Shown here piece by piece: positions 8,172 to 15,366 of a DNA stretch of 28,790 bases. The translations under genes were made by a program, and so were the position numbers. The notes under the pieces are model-generated. The model worked only from the letters and a program-made list of their open reading frames with translations. It did no database searches and was not told the origin of the DNA. This DNA comes from an uncultured Alistipes sp. (GTDB taxonomy: Bacteria; Bacteroidota; Bacteroidia; Bacteroidales; Rikenellaceae). Position 1 is the first letter of the stretch. Every line of letters begins with the position of its first letter. The stretch is taken from contig USBO01000007.1 in the NCBI GenBank assembly GCA_900552955.1, positions 1 to 28,790 on the forward strand. Direction: 5' to 3'.

Positions 8172-8819
8172 TCAGTAGAGACAGAGGACGATGGCCGCGA
8201 AGTGGCACGCCGCCGCCAGGTCGATCAGCAGGTGCCACACCATGTGGTGGTAGCGGAATCCCTTGCGGGCGTAGACCCACGCGCCGGCGGTGTAGAGCAG
8301 CCCTCCGGCGACGATCAGCGCCAGCAGCGGCGCCGAGGCATGGCGCACGAAGAGCGGCAGGAAAAAGACGATCGTCCACCCCATCACTAAATAGATCGTC
8401 AGACTGACGGCCGGTATCGAACGCCGCGACAGCGATTTATAGACGATGCCGAAGAGCACCGTCGTCCATTGCAGGACGGTGATGAAGGTTCCCTGCCAGC
8501 CGCCGATGACCGACAGCGCGATCGGGGTGTAGGTTCCGGCGATGGCCACGTAGATGAAGATGTGGTCGAGAATGTGGAAAACCTCCTTGTGACGCGATGC
8601 GGGGTGCATCGAGTGGTAGAGCGTCGAGCCGAGGAACATCAGCAGCAGCGACACGACGAAGACGCTCGCCGCAGCGGCATCCTGCGCTCCGCCGTGCAGG
8701 TAGGCGCGCACGGCGGCGTAAGGGAGCGCCGCCAGCGTCAGGCAGACCATCACGCCGTGCGACACGGCGTTGGCGACCTCCTCAGCGACGGTCGGGATGT
8801 AGACTCTCTGTTCGGCCAT
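8172..8819 (-). CDS. Hemolysin III / PAQR-family membrane protein (YqfA-like)
   Basis: A 215-residue protein with seven hydrophobic helices. It carries the conserved PAQR metal-site pattern: GSTLYHSMHP after helix 2, HILDHIFIYVAIAGTYTP in the centre, and HHMVWHLLIDL near the end, with the paired histidines expected to bind zinc. The start is the ATG at 8819 (MAEQRVYIPT), which sits just after a -7 promoter box at 8853-8846. A frame extension upstream to 8918 crosses that promoter and is unlikely. The 'hemolysin' name comes from a Bacillus cereus relative; bacterial members may affect membrane lipid homeostasis and the true role is uncertain. It lies after mqnD, from which it is separated by a 157-base gap. 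Confidence 0.88.
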   Translation of the reverse strand: MAEQRVYIPTVAEEVANAVSHGVMVCLTLAALPYAAVRAYLHGGAQDAAAASVFVVSLLLMFLGSTLYHSMHPASRHKEVFHILDHIFIYVAIAGTYTPIALSVIGGWQGTFITVLQWTTVLFGIVYKSLSRRSIPAVSLTIYLVMGWTIVFFLPLFVRHASAPLLALIVAGGLLYTAGAWVYARKGFRYHHMVWHLLIDLAAACHFAAIVLCLY

Positions 8820-8845
8820 GAGACGCTTCCATTTGGTTTTCGCCC

Positions 8846-8853
8846 CAAATGTA
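8846..8853 (-). promoter_or_regulatory. Promoter -7 box for the hemolysin III-like gene
   Basis: TACATTTG on the minus strand (8853 to 8846) matches TAnnTTTG, 27 bases before the start at 8819. A -33 box is not clear. Confidence 0.5.
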
Positions 8854-8877
8854 GCGATTAAATCGGTAGTTCGGATC

Positions 8878-8913
8878 ATCTTTGTTCCGTTTTTCCGCCG
8901 CCGGAACAAAGAT
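8878..8913. repeat. Perfect 12 bp inverted repeat upstream of the hemolysin III-like gene
   Basis: ATCTTTGTTCCG at 8878-8889 is the exact reverse complement of 8902-8913, with a 12-base spacer. No T-run follows on the minus strand, so it is not a standard terminator for mqnD. It lies 25 bases upstream of the presumed -7 box and could be an operator or an RNA hairpin. Confidence 0.5.
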
Positions 8914-8976
8914 TGCACCGTTTTGCGCCTTTTTCGTTTTGGGCGACGCTGCGGGCTGTCGACAGCCGCAGAGGGG

Positions 8977-9777
8977 TCACCGGCCGGGATGCAGGTCGGG
9001 CAGACCCGTCAGTTCGCGCACCGCACGCCGCCCCTCCTCGCCCAGCGAGAGCGAATGACGGTTGACGAAGAGCGCGATGTGGCGGTCGATCACCTCGTCG
9101 TCCAGCTCGCGGGCATGCTCCCGCACGAAGGGCCGCGAAACCGCCGGATGCGCGAAGGCATAGGCGATGCTCTCGTGCAGCACCCGATCGAAGGTGCGGC
9201 GCACCTCCTCCGGCAGATCGCGCCGTGCCACGATGGCGCCCAGCGGCAGCGGCAGGCCCGTCTGCCGCTCCCAGAGCGCACCCAGATCGGCCACCAGCTC
9301 CAGGCCGTGCCGTTCGTAGGTGAAGCGCCCTTCGTGGATGAGCACGCCGGCGTCGAACGCACCCCCGGCGACCGCCGCGGCGATCTCGGAGAAGAGCATC
9401 GGCGTGCGGTCGACGATGGCGGGGAAGAAACGCCGCAGCATGGCGTTGGCCGTGGTGAGTTCGCCCGGGATGGCCACGCGTCGAATCGGCGACCGGTCGC
9501 CGCGCCGCCGCACGAGCAGTTGTCCGTTGCCCCGCCCGAGCGCCGACCCGCTGTCGAGCAGCGTGTAGCGGTCGGCGATGGCCGGCAGCACGGCATAGCT
9601 GATCTTCGAGATGTCGGGACCGTCGGGCGCTGCGACGCCTGCGTTGAGCTCCTCGATGTCCTGAAATCCGACCTCGAAGGCGAGGCCCTGCGTGGGGATG
9701 CGGCCGTTGAGCAGCGCATCGAACATGAACGTGTCGTTGGGACAGGGCGAGATGCGCAGCCGCAGTCGTTCACTCAT
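8977..9777 (-). CDS. mqnD: 1,4-dihydroxy-6-naphthoate synthase (futalosine menaquinone pathway)
   Basis: A 266-residue enzyme that converts cyclic dehypoxanthinyl futalosine to 1,4-dihydroxy-6-naphthoate. The N-terminus has the hallmark SPCPNDTFMFDALLNG (residues 10-25). DISKISYAVLPAI and VLIHEGRFTYE follow; these are the typical substrate-pocket motifs of the two-lobed MqnA/MqnD fold. The ATG at 9777 overlaps the upstream 74-residue membrane protein gene by 8 bases, which indicates coupling; a GTG at 9786 is an alternative. MqnA is the close relative, but the SPCPNDTF opening favours MqnD. mqnB lies two genes upstream, and mqnA and mqnC are not in the window. Confidence 0.93.
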   Translation of the reverse strand: MSERLRLRISPCPNDTFMFDALLNGRIPTQGLAFEVGFQDIEELNAGVAAPDGPDISKISYAVLPAIADRYTLLDSGSALGRGNGQLLVRRRGDRSPIRRVAIPGELTTANAMLRRFFPAIVDRTPMLFSEIAAAVAGGAFDAGVLIHEGRFTYERHGLELVADLGALWERQTGLPLPLGAIVARRDLPEEVRRTFDRVLHESIAYAFAHPAVSRPFVREHARELDDEVIDRHIALFVNRHSLSLGEEGRRAVRELTGLPDLHPGR

Positions 9778-9994
9778 CGGACGCACGCCGCTTTTTGGCC
9801 ACGGCCTTCTCCGACCGGCTCCGGCCGCCGAAGCGGCCGATCAGGAAGCCCGCCAGGAAGATCACGGCCCAGATGACGAGCGTCGTGAACTTGCCCATGG
9901 CCCAGACGTAGACCTCGCTCGAATAGAAAATCAGCAACAGGACGAGCACCAGCACGACGGCGATGCCCAGCATCCATTTGGTGGAAGTTTTCAT
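9770..9994 (-). CDS. Small two-helix membrane protein of unknown function
   Basis: A 74-residue protein starting MKTSTKWMLGIAVVLVLVLL, with two hydrophobic segments (about residues 8-25 and 36-53). It has a strongly basic tail (GRFGGRSRSEKAVAKKRRAS) that should stay in the cytoplasm. It overlaps mqnD by 8 bases and follows mqnB by 72 bases, so it probably sits in the same transcript. I do not recognise a family. The placement between two menaquinone genes suggests, but does not show, a link to that membrane pathway. Confidence 0.7.
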   Translation of the reverse strand: MKTSTKWMLGIAVVLVLVLLLIFYSSEVYVWAMGKFTTLVIWAVIFLAGFLIGRFGGRSRSEKAVAKKRRASDE

Positions 9995-10066
9995 AAGCCT
10001 TTTCGGTTTGAATTTCGTGTATGTTATCCCGCCGGTCCTCCCGACGGCGAATCGGCGGGCGGGAAA

Positions 10067-10615
10067 TCACTCCTGTCGGGTGACAGGCCGTATTTCACCG
10101 ACGATCATCCGCTCCAATTCCCGCGCCACGGCTTCGCACGCCTCCGCCACCCTCCATGCGGCGAAGGGTTCGCCCACGCGGTTGGAGACGGCCCGCACCT
10201 CGGCGGCCGGCACGCCCAGCGCTGCGGCCACGGCGAAGAAGGCGGCGCCCTCCATGTTCTCGATCTGGGCGCCGGCGGCCTCGGCGCCGCATTGCACGAC
10301 GCTGTTCGAAACCACCGTGGGCAGCCCTTCCGGCAGAAGTGTCGGGCGATAGACATCGGCAAACTTCGCCGGCAGTCCCGCCACGCGCTCCTCGCTCACG
10401 GCCACCACCTCGCCCACGGCGAGACCCGACGCCGCATAGGCGCCGGCGATGCCCGCCAGCAGCAGCCGTTCGGGCCGTTCGGCGACGATCGTCTGCGCCG
10501 TGGCCGCTGCCGCGGCGGCCGGCCCCACGCCCGCGATGCGGCACGGCACCCGGGGGCAGCGGCGGCGGAAAGCCGCTGCTTCGTCCGCCGTGGGGAAGAG
10601 AACGACCGTGTGCAT
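10067..10615 (-). CDS. mqnB: Futalosine hydrolase
   Basis: A 182-residue nucleosidase of the purine/uridine phosphorylase fold that cleaves futalosine to hypoxanthine and dehypoxanthinyl futalosine. Motifs seen are LLLAGIAGAYA (about 52-62), the substrate-binding NMEGAAFF (about 119-126), and RAVSNRVGEPFAAW. The last has asparagine where methylthioadenosine nucleosidases have the catalytic aspartate of 'SD', which is typical of futalosine hydrolases. The length is at the short end for the family but the ends look complete. It starts 4 bases after the aminopeptidase stop, so the two are translationally coupled. With mqnD downstream it supports a futalosine-type menaquinone route. Confidence 0.9.
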   Translation of the reverse strand: MHTVVLFPTADEAAAFRRRCPRVPCRIAGVGPAAAAAATAQTIVAERPERLLLAGIAGAYAASGLAVGEVVAVSEERVAGLPAKFADVYRPTLLPEGLPTVVSNSVVQCGAEAAGAQIENMEGAAFFAVAAALGVPAAEVRAVSNRVGEPFAAWRVAEACEAVARELERMIVGEIRPVTRQE

Positions 10616-10619
10616 GGGG

Positions 10620-12017
10620 CTACCTGCCGACGACGGCTTCGAGCTCCGCGGCCGTCACGGGGATCGTGCGGTCGCCGATGAAGCGGCAGCCCGCGTCGGT
10701 CACCAGCAGGTCGTCCTCGATGCGGATGCCGCCGAAGTCGAGGTAGCGGCGGCGCAGCAGCTCGTAGTCGACGATGCCGCGGAACTTGCCCTCGGCCTCG
10801 CACTTGTCGATGAGCGCCGGAATGAAGTAGATGCCCGGCTCGTCGCTCAGGATCGTGCCCGGGCGCAGACGCCACGTGGCGCGGTGCAGGCAGGTGGCCG
10901 ACTGCGCGGCGCGTTCGGCCACGAGCGCGTAGTCGAAACTGCGCTCGCCGATGTTCTCGCAGTCGTGGACGTCCATGCCCAGTCCATGCCCCAGTCCGTG
11001 GGGCATGAAGAGATACATGGCCCCCGCGGCGACGGCATCCTCGGCCGAGCCTTTGAGCAGCCCCGCGCCGACGAGCCCTTCGGCCAGCTTGCGGTAGGCC
11101 TCGAGGTGCACCTCCTGCATGTACATCATCCCCGGGCGCACGATCCGCGCGATGTGGTCGTGGCAGGCCAGCACGATGTCGTAGATCTCGCGCTGCTGCG
11201 CCGTGAAACGGCCGCTGACGGGATAGGTGCGCGTATGATCCGAGCAGTAGTTCATCAGGTTCTCGCCGCCGGCGTCGACCAGCAGCAGGCGTCCCTCTTC
11301 CAGCACGCCGTCCGAACGGAGGTTGTGGAGCGTCTCGCCGTGCTGCGAGACGATCGACGGGAACGACACGCCGAGCCCCATCGACTTGGCGACGCCCTCG
11401 ATGGCACCGGCGATCTGGCGTTCGACGACCCCCGCGCGGCACATCCGCATGGCGGTGGTGTGCATGGCGTATCCGATGCGGAAGGCGTCCTCCATCTGCG
11501 CCACCTCCTCGTCGCTCTTGACCTCGCGCATCTCCGCCACGGCGAACATCAGGTCTACCGACTTGTAGTCGTGCAGCAGCGCGGGCGCGATGCCCAGCAG
11601 CGCCGAGAGTTGCAGCTTCGTCTCGCCGCGGTAGGGCGGCAGGAAGTGCACGCGGCGGCCGAGCCGGATCGCGGCGGCCAGAAAGTCGGCCATCGCCGCC
11701 AGCGGCCGGCAGTCGGCGACGCCCGCGCGGGCGCCCAGCTCGCGCAGCGTGGGCTGCGGGCCCGTCCAGATGATGTCGTCGACGGTGAAGTCGTCGCCGA
11801 AGAGCACCTCCTCGCCCGAATCGGCGTCGATGACGCCCGCCAGCGACGGCACGTCGAGCCCGAAATAGTAGAGGAACGTCGAATCCTGACGGAAGTAGTA
11901 GGCGTTGTTGGGGTAGTTGTTGGGCGCAGGCTGGTTGCCCGGCAGCAGGATCAGTCCGCTGCCCAGTTTGGCGCGCAGTTCGGCACGGCGCGCGACGTAG
12001 GTCTTGACCGGAAACAT
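10620..12017 (-). CDS. Xaa-Pro aminopeptidase (aminopeptidase P, M24B)
   Basis: A 465-residue metallopeptidase that removes N-terminal residues preceding proline. The N-terminal creatinase-like domain (about 1-160) precedes the pita-bread catalytic domain. The five metal ligands are all visible: D248 in VDAGGE, D260 in SDHTRTYP, H344 in HGLGHGLGMDVHD, E393 in SDEPGIY and E434 in GGIRIEDD. A dinuclear manganese site is expected. The ATG at 12017 (MFPVKTYVARR) follows the BI-1 stop by 20 bases. It lies inside the mqn transcript and has no obvious role in menaquinone synthesis. Function at the family level is confident. Confidence 0.93.
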   Translation of the reverse strand: MFPVKTYVARRAELRAKLGSGLILLPGNQPAPNNYPNNAYYFRQDSTFLYYFGLDVPSLAGVIDADSGEEVLFGDDFTVDDIIWTGPQPTLRELGARAGVADCRPLAAMADFLAAAIRLGRRVHFLPPYRGETKLQLSALLGIAPALLHDYKSVDLMFAVAEMREVKSDEEVAQMEDAFRIGYAMHTTAMRMCRAGVVERQIAGAIEGVAKSMGLGVSFPSIVSQHGETLHNLRSDGVLEEGRLLLVDAGGENLMNYCSDHTRTYPVSGRFTAQQREIYDIVLACHDHIARIVRPGMMYMQEVHLEAYRKLAEGLVGAGLLKGSAEDAVAAGAMYLFMPHGLGHGLGMDVHDCENIGERSFDYALVAERAAQSATCLHRATWRLRPGTILSDEPGIYFIPALIDKCEAEGKFRGIVDYELLRRRYLDFGGIRIEDDLLVTDAGCRFIGDRTIPVTAAELEAVVGR

Positions 12018-12037
12018 AGCTTCTCTTTGACGTCCTC

Positions 12038-12742
12038 TCAGCGGCGGTTGCCCAGCAGCCGCAGCATGTAGAGGAACAGGTTGACGAAATCGAGATAGAG
12101 CGACAGCGCGCCCAGCAGCGCCAGCTTCTGCATCGTCTCGTCGACGGCGGCGCCCGAGTGGATCATGCGTTTGATGCGCTGCGTGTCGTAGGCCGTCAGC
12201 CCCACGAAGAGCACGATGCCGATGTAGGTGACGATCCACATGAGCGTCTCGCTCTTGAGAAAGAGGTTGACCAGCGAGGCGATGACCACCCCCACGAGCG
12301 CCATGAACAGGAGGTTGCCCCATGACGAGAGGTCGCGCCCCGTGACGAAGCCGTAGAGCGACATCGCACCGAACATGCCGGCCGTGACGAGGAACGTCAG
12401 CCCGATCGACCCCAGGTCGTAGACGAGGAAGATGACCGACAGCGTGGTGCCGTTGACCACCGAGTAGGCGATGAACATCAGCGTGGCCGTCAGGAACGAC
12501 ATGCGCAGGATGTTGGCGGCCAGGATGAAGACCAGCGCCAGCTCGCCGATTATCAGCCCGAAGAAGAGGGCGCGGTTCGTGAAGATCGCCTGCAGCAGCG
12601 TCTCGGAGCCGGCCACCGTGTAGGCCGTCAGCGCCGTCAGCGCGAGCGCCATGGACATCCAGAGGTAGACGTTGCGGAAAAGCGCGGTGCGCGCAGCGTC
12701 CGTGCGCGCGGCAGTCAGAGTCGAATTGGTTGTTTCCATCAT
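12038..12742 (-). CDS. Bax inhibitor-1 / YccA (TMBIM) family membrane protein
   Basis: A 234-residue protein with about seven hydrophobic helices and a short polar N-terminus (MMETTNSTLTAARTD). The family motif is present in the late helices: TAYDTQRIKRM (about 187-197), and the end LGALSLYLDFVNLFLYMLRLL carries the conserved aspartate of 'LDF'. Such proteins are calcium- or proton-leak channels or membrane stress modulators; the bacterial role is unclear. The start is the ATG at 12742, next to a second ATG at 12739. An upstream ATG at 12772 would add 10 polar residues. It follows the U32 gene by about 45 bases. Confidence 0.9.
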   Translation of the reverse strand: MMETTNSTLTAARTDAARTALFRNVYLWMSMALALTALTAYTVAGSETLLQAIFTNRALFFGLIIGELALVFILAANILRMSFLTATLMFIAYSVVNGTTLSVIFLVYDLGSIGLTFLVTAGMFGAMSLYGFVTGRDLSSWGNLLFMALVGVVIASLVNLFLKSETLMWIVTYIGIVLFVGLTAYDTQRIKRMIHSGAAVDETMQKLALLGALSLYLDFVNLFLYMLRLLGNRR

Positions 12743-12787
12743 TATCGTTTTAGTTCTTTCGTTTTCATGCAAAAGACGTGCGGCGCA

Positions 12788-14047
12788 TCAGTCGGGCTGC
12801 GAATTCGAGGCGTCGGCCGGCACCATGCGGTAGAGCTGGTCGCCGCGCCGCACGAGCGACGGGGTCTTCAGCGAGCAGAAGAGACCCTGCACGGCCTCTT
12901 CGGCCGGCGCGTCGCCCACGTAGGGATCGGCCGTCAGTTCGACCACGCCCGTGGTCGGGCCCTGAAAGAAGAGCTCGTCGCCGCGCCGCACGGGCGACGC
13001 CTCGACCCACACTTCGGCCACCGACTGCCTCTTGTAGAAGTTGGTCACGCGCCCCACGTAGACCTTGCGGCGCGTGGCCGACGAGCCGTAGTGCTCGCTG
13101 TGCTCGGCCGTCGGTGCACCGGCATAGTAGCCCTCCCAGAAGCCGCGGTTGAAGACCGTCGCCAGCTCCTCCCGGAGCGCCGCGGCCCCTTCGGGCGTAT
13201 ACGTGCCCGCCTCCATCGCCCGCAGCGCGCGGTCGTAACACGTCACCACCCGCTTGACATACTCCGCACCGCGGGCGCGGCCCTCGATCTTGAGCACCCG
13301 CACGCCGGCGCCGACGAATCGGTCGAGGAAGTCGATCGTGCAGAGATCCTTGGGCGAGAGCAGGTACTGGCCGTCGGTGGCCAGCTGCGCGCCCGTCTCC
13401 ACGTCGGTGAGCGTGTATTTGCGGCGGCAGATCTGGCGGCAGGCACCGCGGTTGGCCGAGCAGCCCGTCTCGTGCAGCGACAGATAGCACTTGCCCGAGA
13501 CGGCCATGCACAGCGCGCCGTGGGCGAACATCTCGATGCGCACGGGCTCGCCCGAGGGGCCGCAGATCCGCTGTTCGTCGATGGCGCGGGCGATGCGGCC
13601 GATCTGGTCGAGCGACAGTTCGCGCGCCAGCACCACCACGTCGGCCCACTGCGAGAAGAATTTCACCGCCTCGCTGTTGGTCAGGTTGCACTGCGTGGAG
13701 ATATGCACCTCCATGCCGATGCGGCGGGCGTAGAGGATCGCCGACAGGTCGGAGGCGATCACGGCGTCGACCCCTGCCGCGCGGGCGCGGTCGACGAGCG
13801 CGTGCATCTGCCGCAGCTCGTCCTCGTAGAGGACCGTGTTGACCGTCAGATAGGTTCGCACCCCCGCCGCGCGGGCGATCTCCACGATGGGCTCCAGATC
13901 GTCGGGCGTGAAGTTGGCGGCCGACTTCGACCGCATGTTGAGCTGCCCCACGCCGAAGTAGACGGCGTCGGCGCCGGCCTGCACGGCCGCCTGCAACGCC
14001 TCGTAGCTGCCGGCGGGAGCCATCAGTTCTATGTCGCTGCGTTTCAC
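12788..14047 (-). CDS. Peptidase U32 family protein (probable Fe-S RNA hydroxylation enzyme)
   Basis: A 419-residue protein that opens with a TIM-barrel signature, ELMAPAGSYEALQAAVQAGA. It contains the U32 pattern E-x-F-x-x-G-A-L-C-x-x-x-x-G-x-C at residues 172-187. Cysteines at about 180, 187, 196, 203 and 207 resemble those that hold a [4Fe-4S] cluster in UbiU/UbiV. Relatives TrhP and RlhA hydroxylate tRNA or 23S rRNA using prephenate; no protease activity is expected despite the name. The C-terminal ~100 residues form a small beta-rich domain (KVYVGRVTNFYKRQ onward). It lies 76 bases after the polyprenyl synthase and 45 before BI-1. Which RNA, if any, it modifies cannot be told here. Confidence 0.9.
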   Translation of the reverse strand: MKRSDIELMAPAGSYEALQAAVQAGADAVYFGVGQLNMRSKSAANFTPDDLEPIVEIARAAGVRTYLTVNTVLYEDELRQMHALVDRARAAGVDAVIASDLSAILYARRIGMEVHISTQCNLTNSEAVKFFSQWADVVVLARELSLDQIGRIARAIDEQRICGPSGEPVRIEMFAHGALCMAVSGKCYLSLHETGCSANRGACRQICRRKYTLTDVETGAQLATDGQYLLSPKDLCTIDFLDRFVGAGVRVLKIEGRARGAEYVKRVVTCYDRALRAMEAGTYTPEGAAALREELATVFNRGFWEGYYAGAPTAEHSEHYGSSATRRKVYVGRVTNFYKRQSVAEVWVEASPVRRGDELFFQGPTTGVVELTADPYVGDAPAEEAVQGLFCSLKTPSLVRRGDQLYRMVPADASNSQPD

Positions 14048-14123
14048 TTCAACGGTTTTTAGGGGATTGCTGCGGCTCCTCGCTGCGGTTTTTCGCGCTC
14101 CGCAGGGAGGGGGCCGCGAGAAC

Positions 14124-15095
14124 TCATTTCTTACGGTTCATCAGACTTTTGGCATATTCGCGCAGCGGCTCCTTGCGCGCGTCGGGGACGTTCAGCCCGT
14201 CGAGCGTGGCCAGGGCGCGGTCGAAACGCAGCGAGATCTGCTGCTCCGTCAGGCGCGGCACGTCTAGCGCATCGAAGACGGCCCGCACGCGGGCGATCTT
14301 CTCGGCGGGCGTGAGCGCCGCATCCTTGTACGTATGCCGCAGCACCTCGCGCTGCTCCTCCGTGGCGCGGCTCATGGCCGTGACCATCAGGTAGCTCTTC
14401 TTGCCCTCGAGGATGTCGCCGCCGATGATCTTGCCCAGCTCCTCGCCGCCGTAGCTGTCGAGCAGGTCGTCCTGCAACTGGAAGGCCATGCCCAGCTCGA
14501 TGGCGAACTGGTAGAGGCGGCGGCTCTGCTCCTCGTCGGCGCCGCCCAGGATCGCCCCGATCATGGCCGATCCGGCCACCAGCACCGAGGTTTTCAGCTC
14601 GATCATCGACATGTATTCCACCACCGACACCTTCTGTTTGCTCTCGAAGTCCATGTCGTACTGCTGCCCTTCGCAGACGCCGAGCGCCATGGCGTTGAAC
14701 ACCTCCAGGATGCGCGGCAGCGACGCCGGCGGAGCCTGCGCCAGAAGACGGTAGGCGCTGATGAGCATGGCATCGCCCGAGAGGATGGCCACATTGCCGC
14801 CCCAGCGGGCGTGGACCGAGGGCTTGCCGCGGCGCACGGCGGCGTTGTCCATGATATCGTCGTGCAGCAGCGTGAAGTTGTGGAAAACCTCCACGGCCGC
14901 TGCTGCGGGCAGCGCGACGTCGATCCGGTCGGTGAACAGGCCGCACGACAGCAGCAGCAGCATCGGCCGCAGACGTTTGCCGCCGCCGGCCAGCGAGTAG
15001 CGGATCGGATCGTAGAGCCGTTCGGGTTCGGTCGGCAGTTCGCGCTGGGCGAGGTAGTTTTCGAGGAGTTCGAGAAGCTGGTCGTTGGTCTGCAT
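14124..15095 (-). CDS. Polyprenyl (trans-isoprenyl) diphosphate synthase
   Basis: A 323-residue all-helical enzyme that condenses isopentenyl diphosphate onto allylic diphosphates using magnesium. The first aspartate-rich motif is DDIMD at 79-83, followed by the conserved arginines at 88-89. The second is QDDLLD with D209, D210 and D213. GGKRLRP (38-44) and QQYDMDF (144-150) are other family motifs. Residue F74, five before the first motif, is the size-limiting position, and there is no two-residue insert in the motif. A short C15/C20 product is suggested but not proven. It is first in a minus-strand cluster with mqnB and mqnD, so it may supply the menaquinone side chain. The start is the ATG at 15095, with promoter repeats immediately upstream. 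Confidence 0.92.
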   Translation of the reverse strand: MQTNDQLLELLENYLAQRELPTEPERLYDPIRYSLAGGGKRLRPMLLLLSCGLFTDRIDVALPAAAAVEVFHNFTLLHDDIMDNAAVRRGKPSVHARWGGNVAILSGDAMLISAYRLLAQAPPASLPRILEVFNAMALGVCEGQQYDMDFESKQKVSVVEYMSMIELKTSVLVAGSAMIGAILGGADEEQSRRLYQFAIELGMAFQLQDDLLDSYGGEELGKIIGGDILEGKKSYLMVTAMSRATEEQREVLRHTYKDAALTPAEKIARVRAVFDALDVPRLTEQQISLRFDRALATLDGLNVPDARKEPLREYAKSLMNRKK

Positions 15096-15122
15096 TTTGT
15101 TTATTATGACGAATAAGCCTTA

Positions 15123-15154
15123 CAAAGATATGAATAAGCGAGAGCAATGCCAAA
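15123..15154 (-). promoter_or_regulatory. Promoter of the polyprenyl synthase / menaquinone cluster (nearest of a tandem set)
   Basis: On the minus strand TTTG (15154 to 15151), a 20-base spacer and TATCTTTG (15130 to 15123) make a good Bacteroidetes promoter 28 bases before the ATG at 15095. Two more -7 boxes occur in the upstream repeats. One is TATCTTTG at 15203-15196, with a TTG at 15227-15225 (21-base spacer). The other is TACCTTTG at 15277-15270. Confidence 0.7.
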
Positions 15155-15277
15155 TTTATTTGAGCATTGCCGAGCGGGAGTATCTAAGGCGCAGTCAAAG
15201 ATACGGATAAGCCGAGCGCAAAAGCAAGCCTGCTTGCGTTTTGCCGAGGCGGAGTATCTAAGGCGCAGCCAAAGGTA
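15123..15277. repeat. Tandem 73-74 bp repeats carrying hairpins and promoter boxes
   Basis: Three copies of CAAAGATA or CAAAGGTA start at 15123, 15196 and 15270, a period of 73-74 bases. Each full unit has three parts. The first is a hairpin arm: GCAATGC...GCATTGC in unit 1 and GCAAAAGCAAGC...GCTTGCGTTTTGC in unit 2. The second is GAGCGGGAG or GAGGCGGAG. The third is a GTATCT...AGATAC (or AGGTAC) pair, at 15180-15204 and 15254-15278. The hairpin arms differ in sequence but keep pairing, so they look selected for structure. A related unit lies ahead of the relA-type gene at 22115-22196. It is not a CRISPR array. Confidence 0.75.
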
Positions 15278-15285
15278 CGAAAAAG

Positions 15286-15316
15286 TTTGGATTTGTGAGA
15301 AAAATCCGTAACTTTG
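15286..15316 (+). promoter_or_regulatory. Promoter of the glucokinase gene
   Basis: TTTG at 15286-15289, a 19-base spacer and TAACTTTG at 15309-15316 fit the Bacteroidetes consensus exactly. The box ends 50 bases before the ATG at 15367. It is divergent from the promoters in the adjacent repeats. Confidence 0.8.
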
Positions 15317-15366
15317 GATGCGAATAACCGGCGTGCCGCGCCATAAACCAATCAATTACCGCTACC

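Noticed and set aside
15123..15277. Repeats considered as a CRISPR array
   Set aside because: The period is about 74 bases, the repeated part is not constant, the 'spacers' are hairpin arms, and no cas genes are near.
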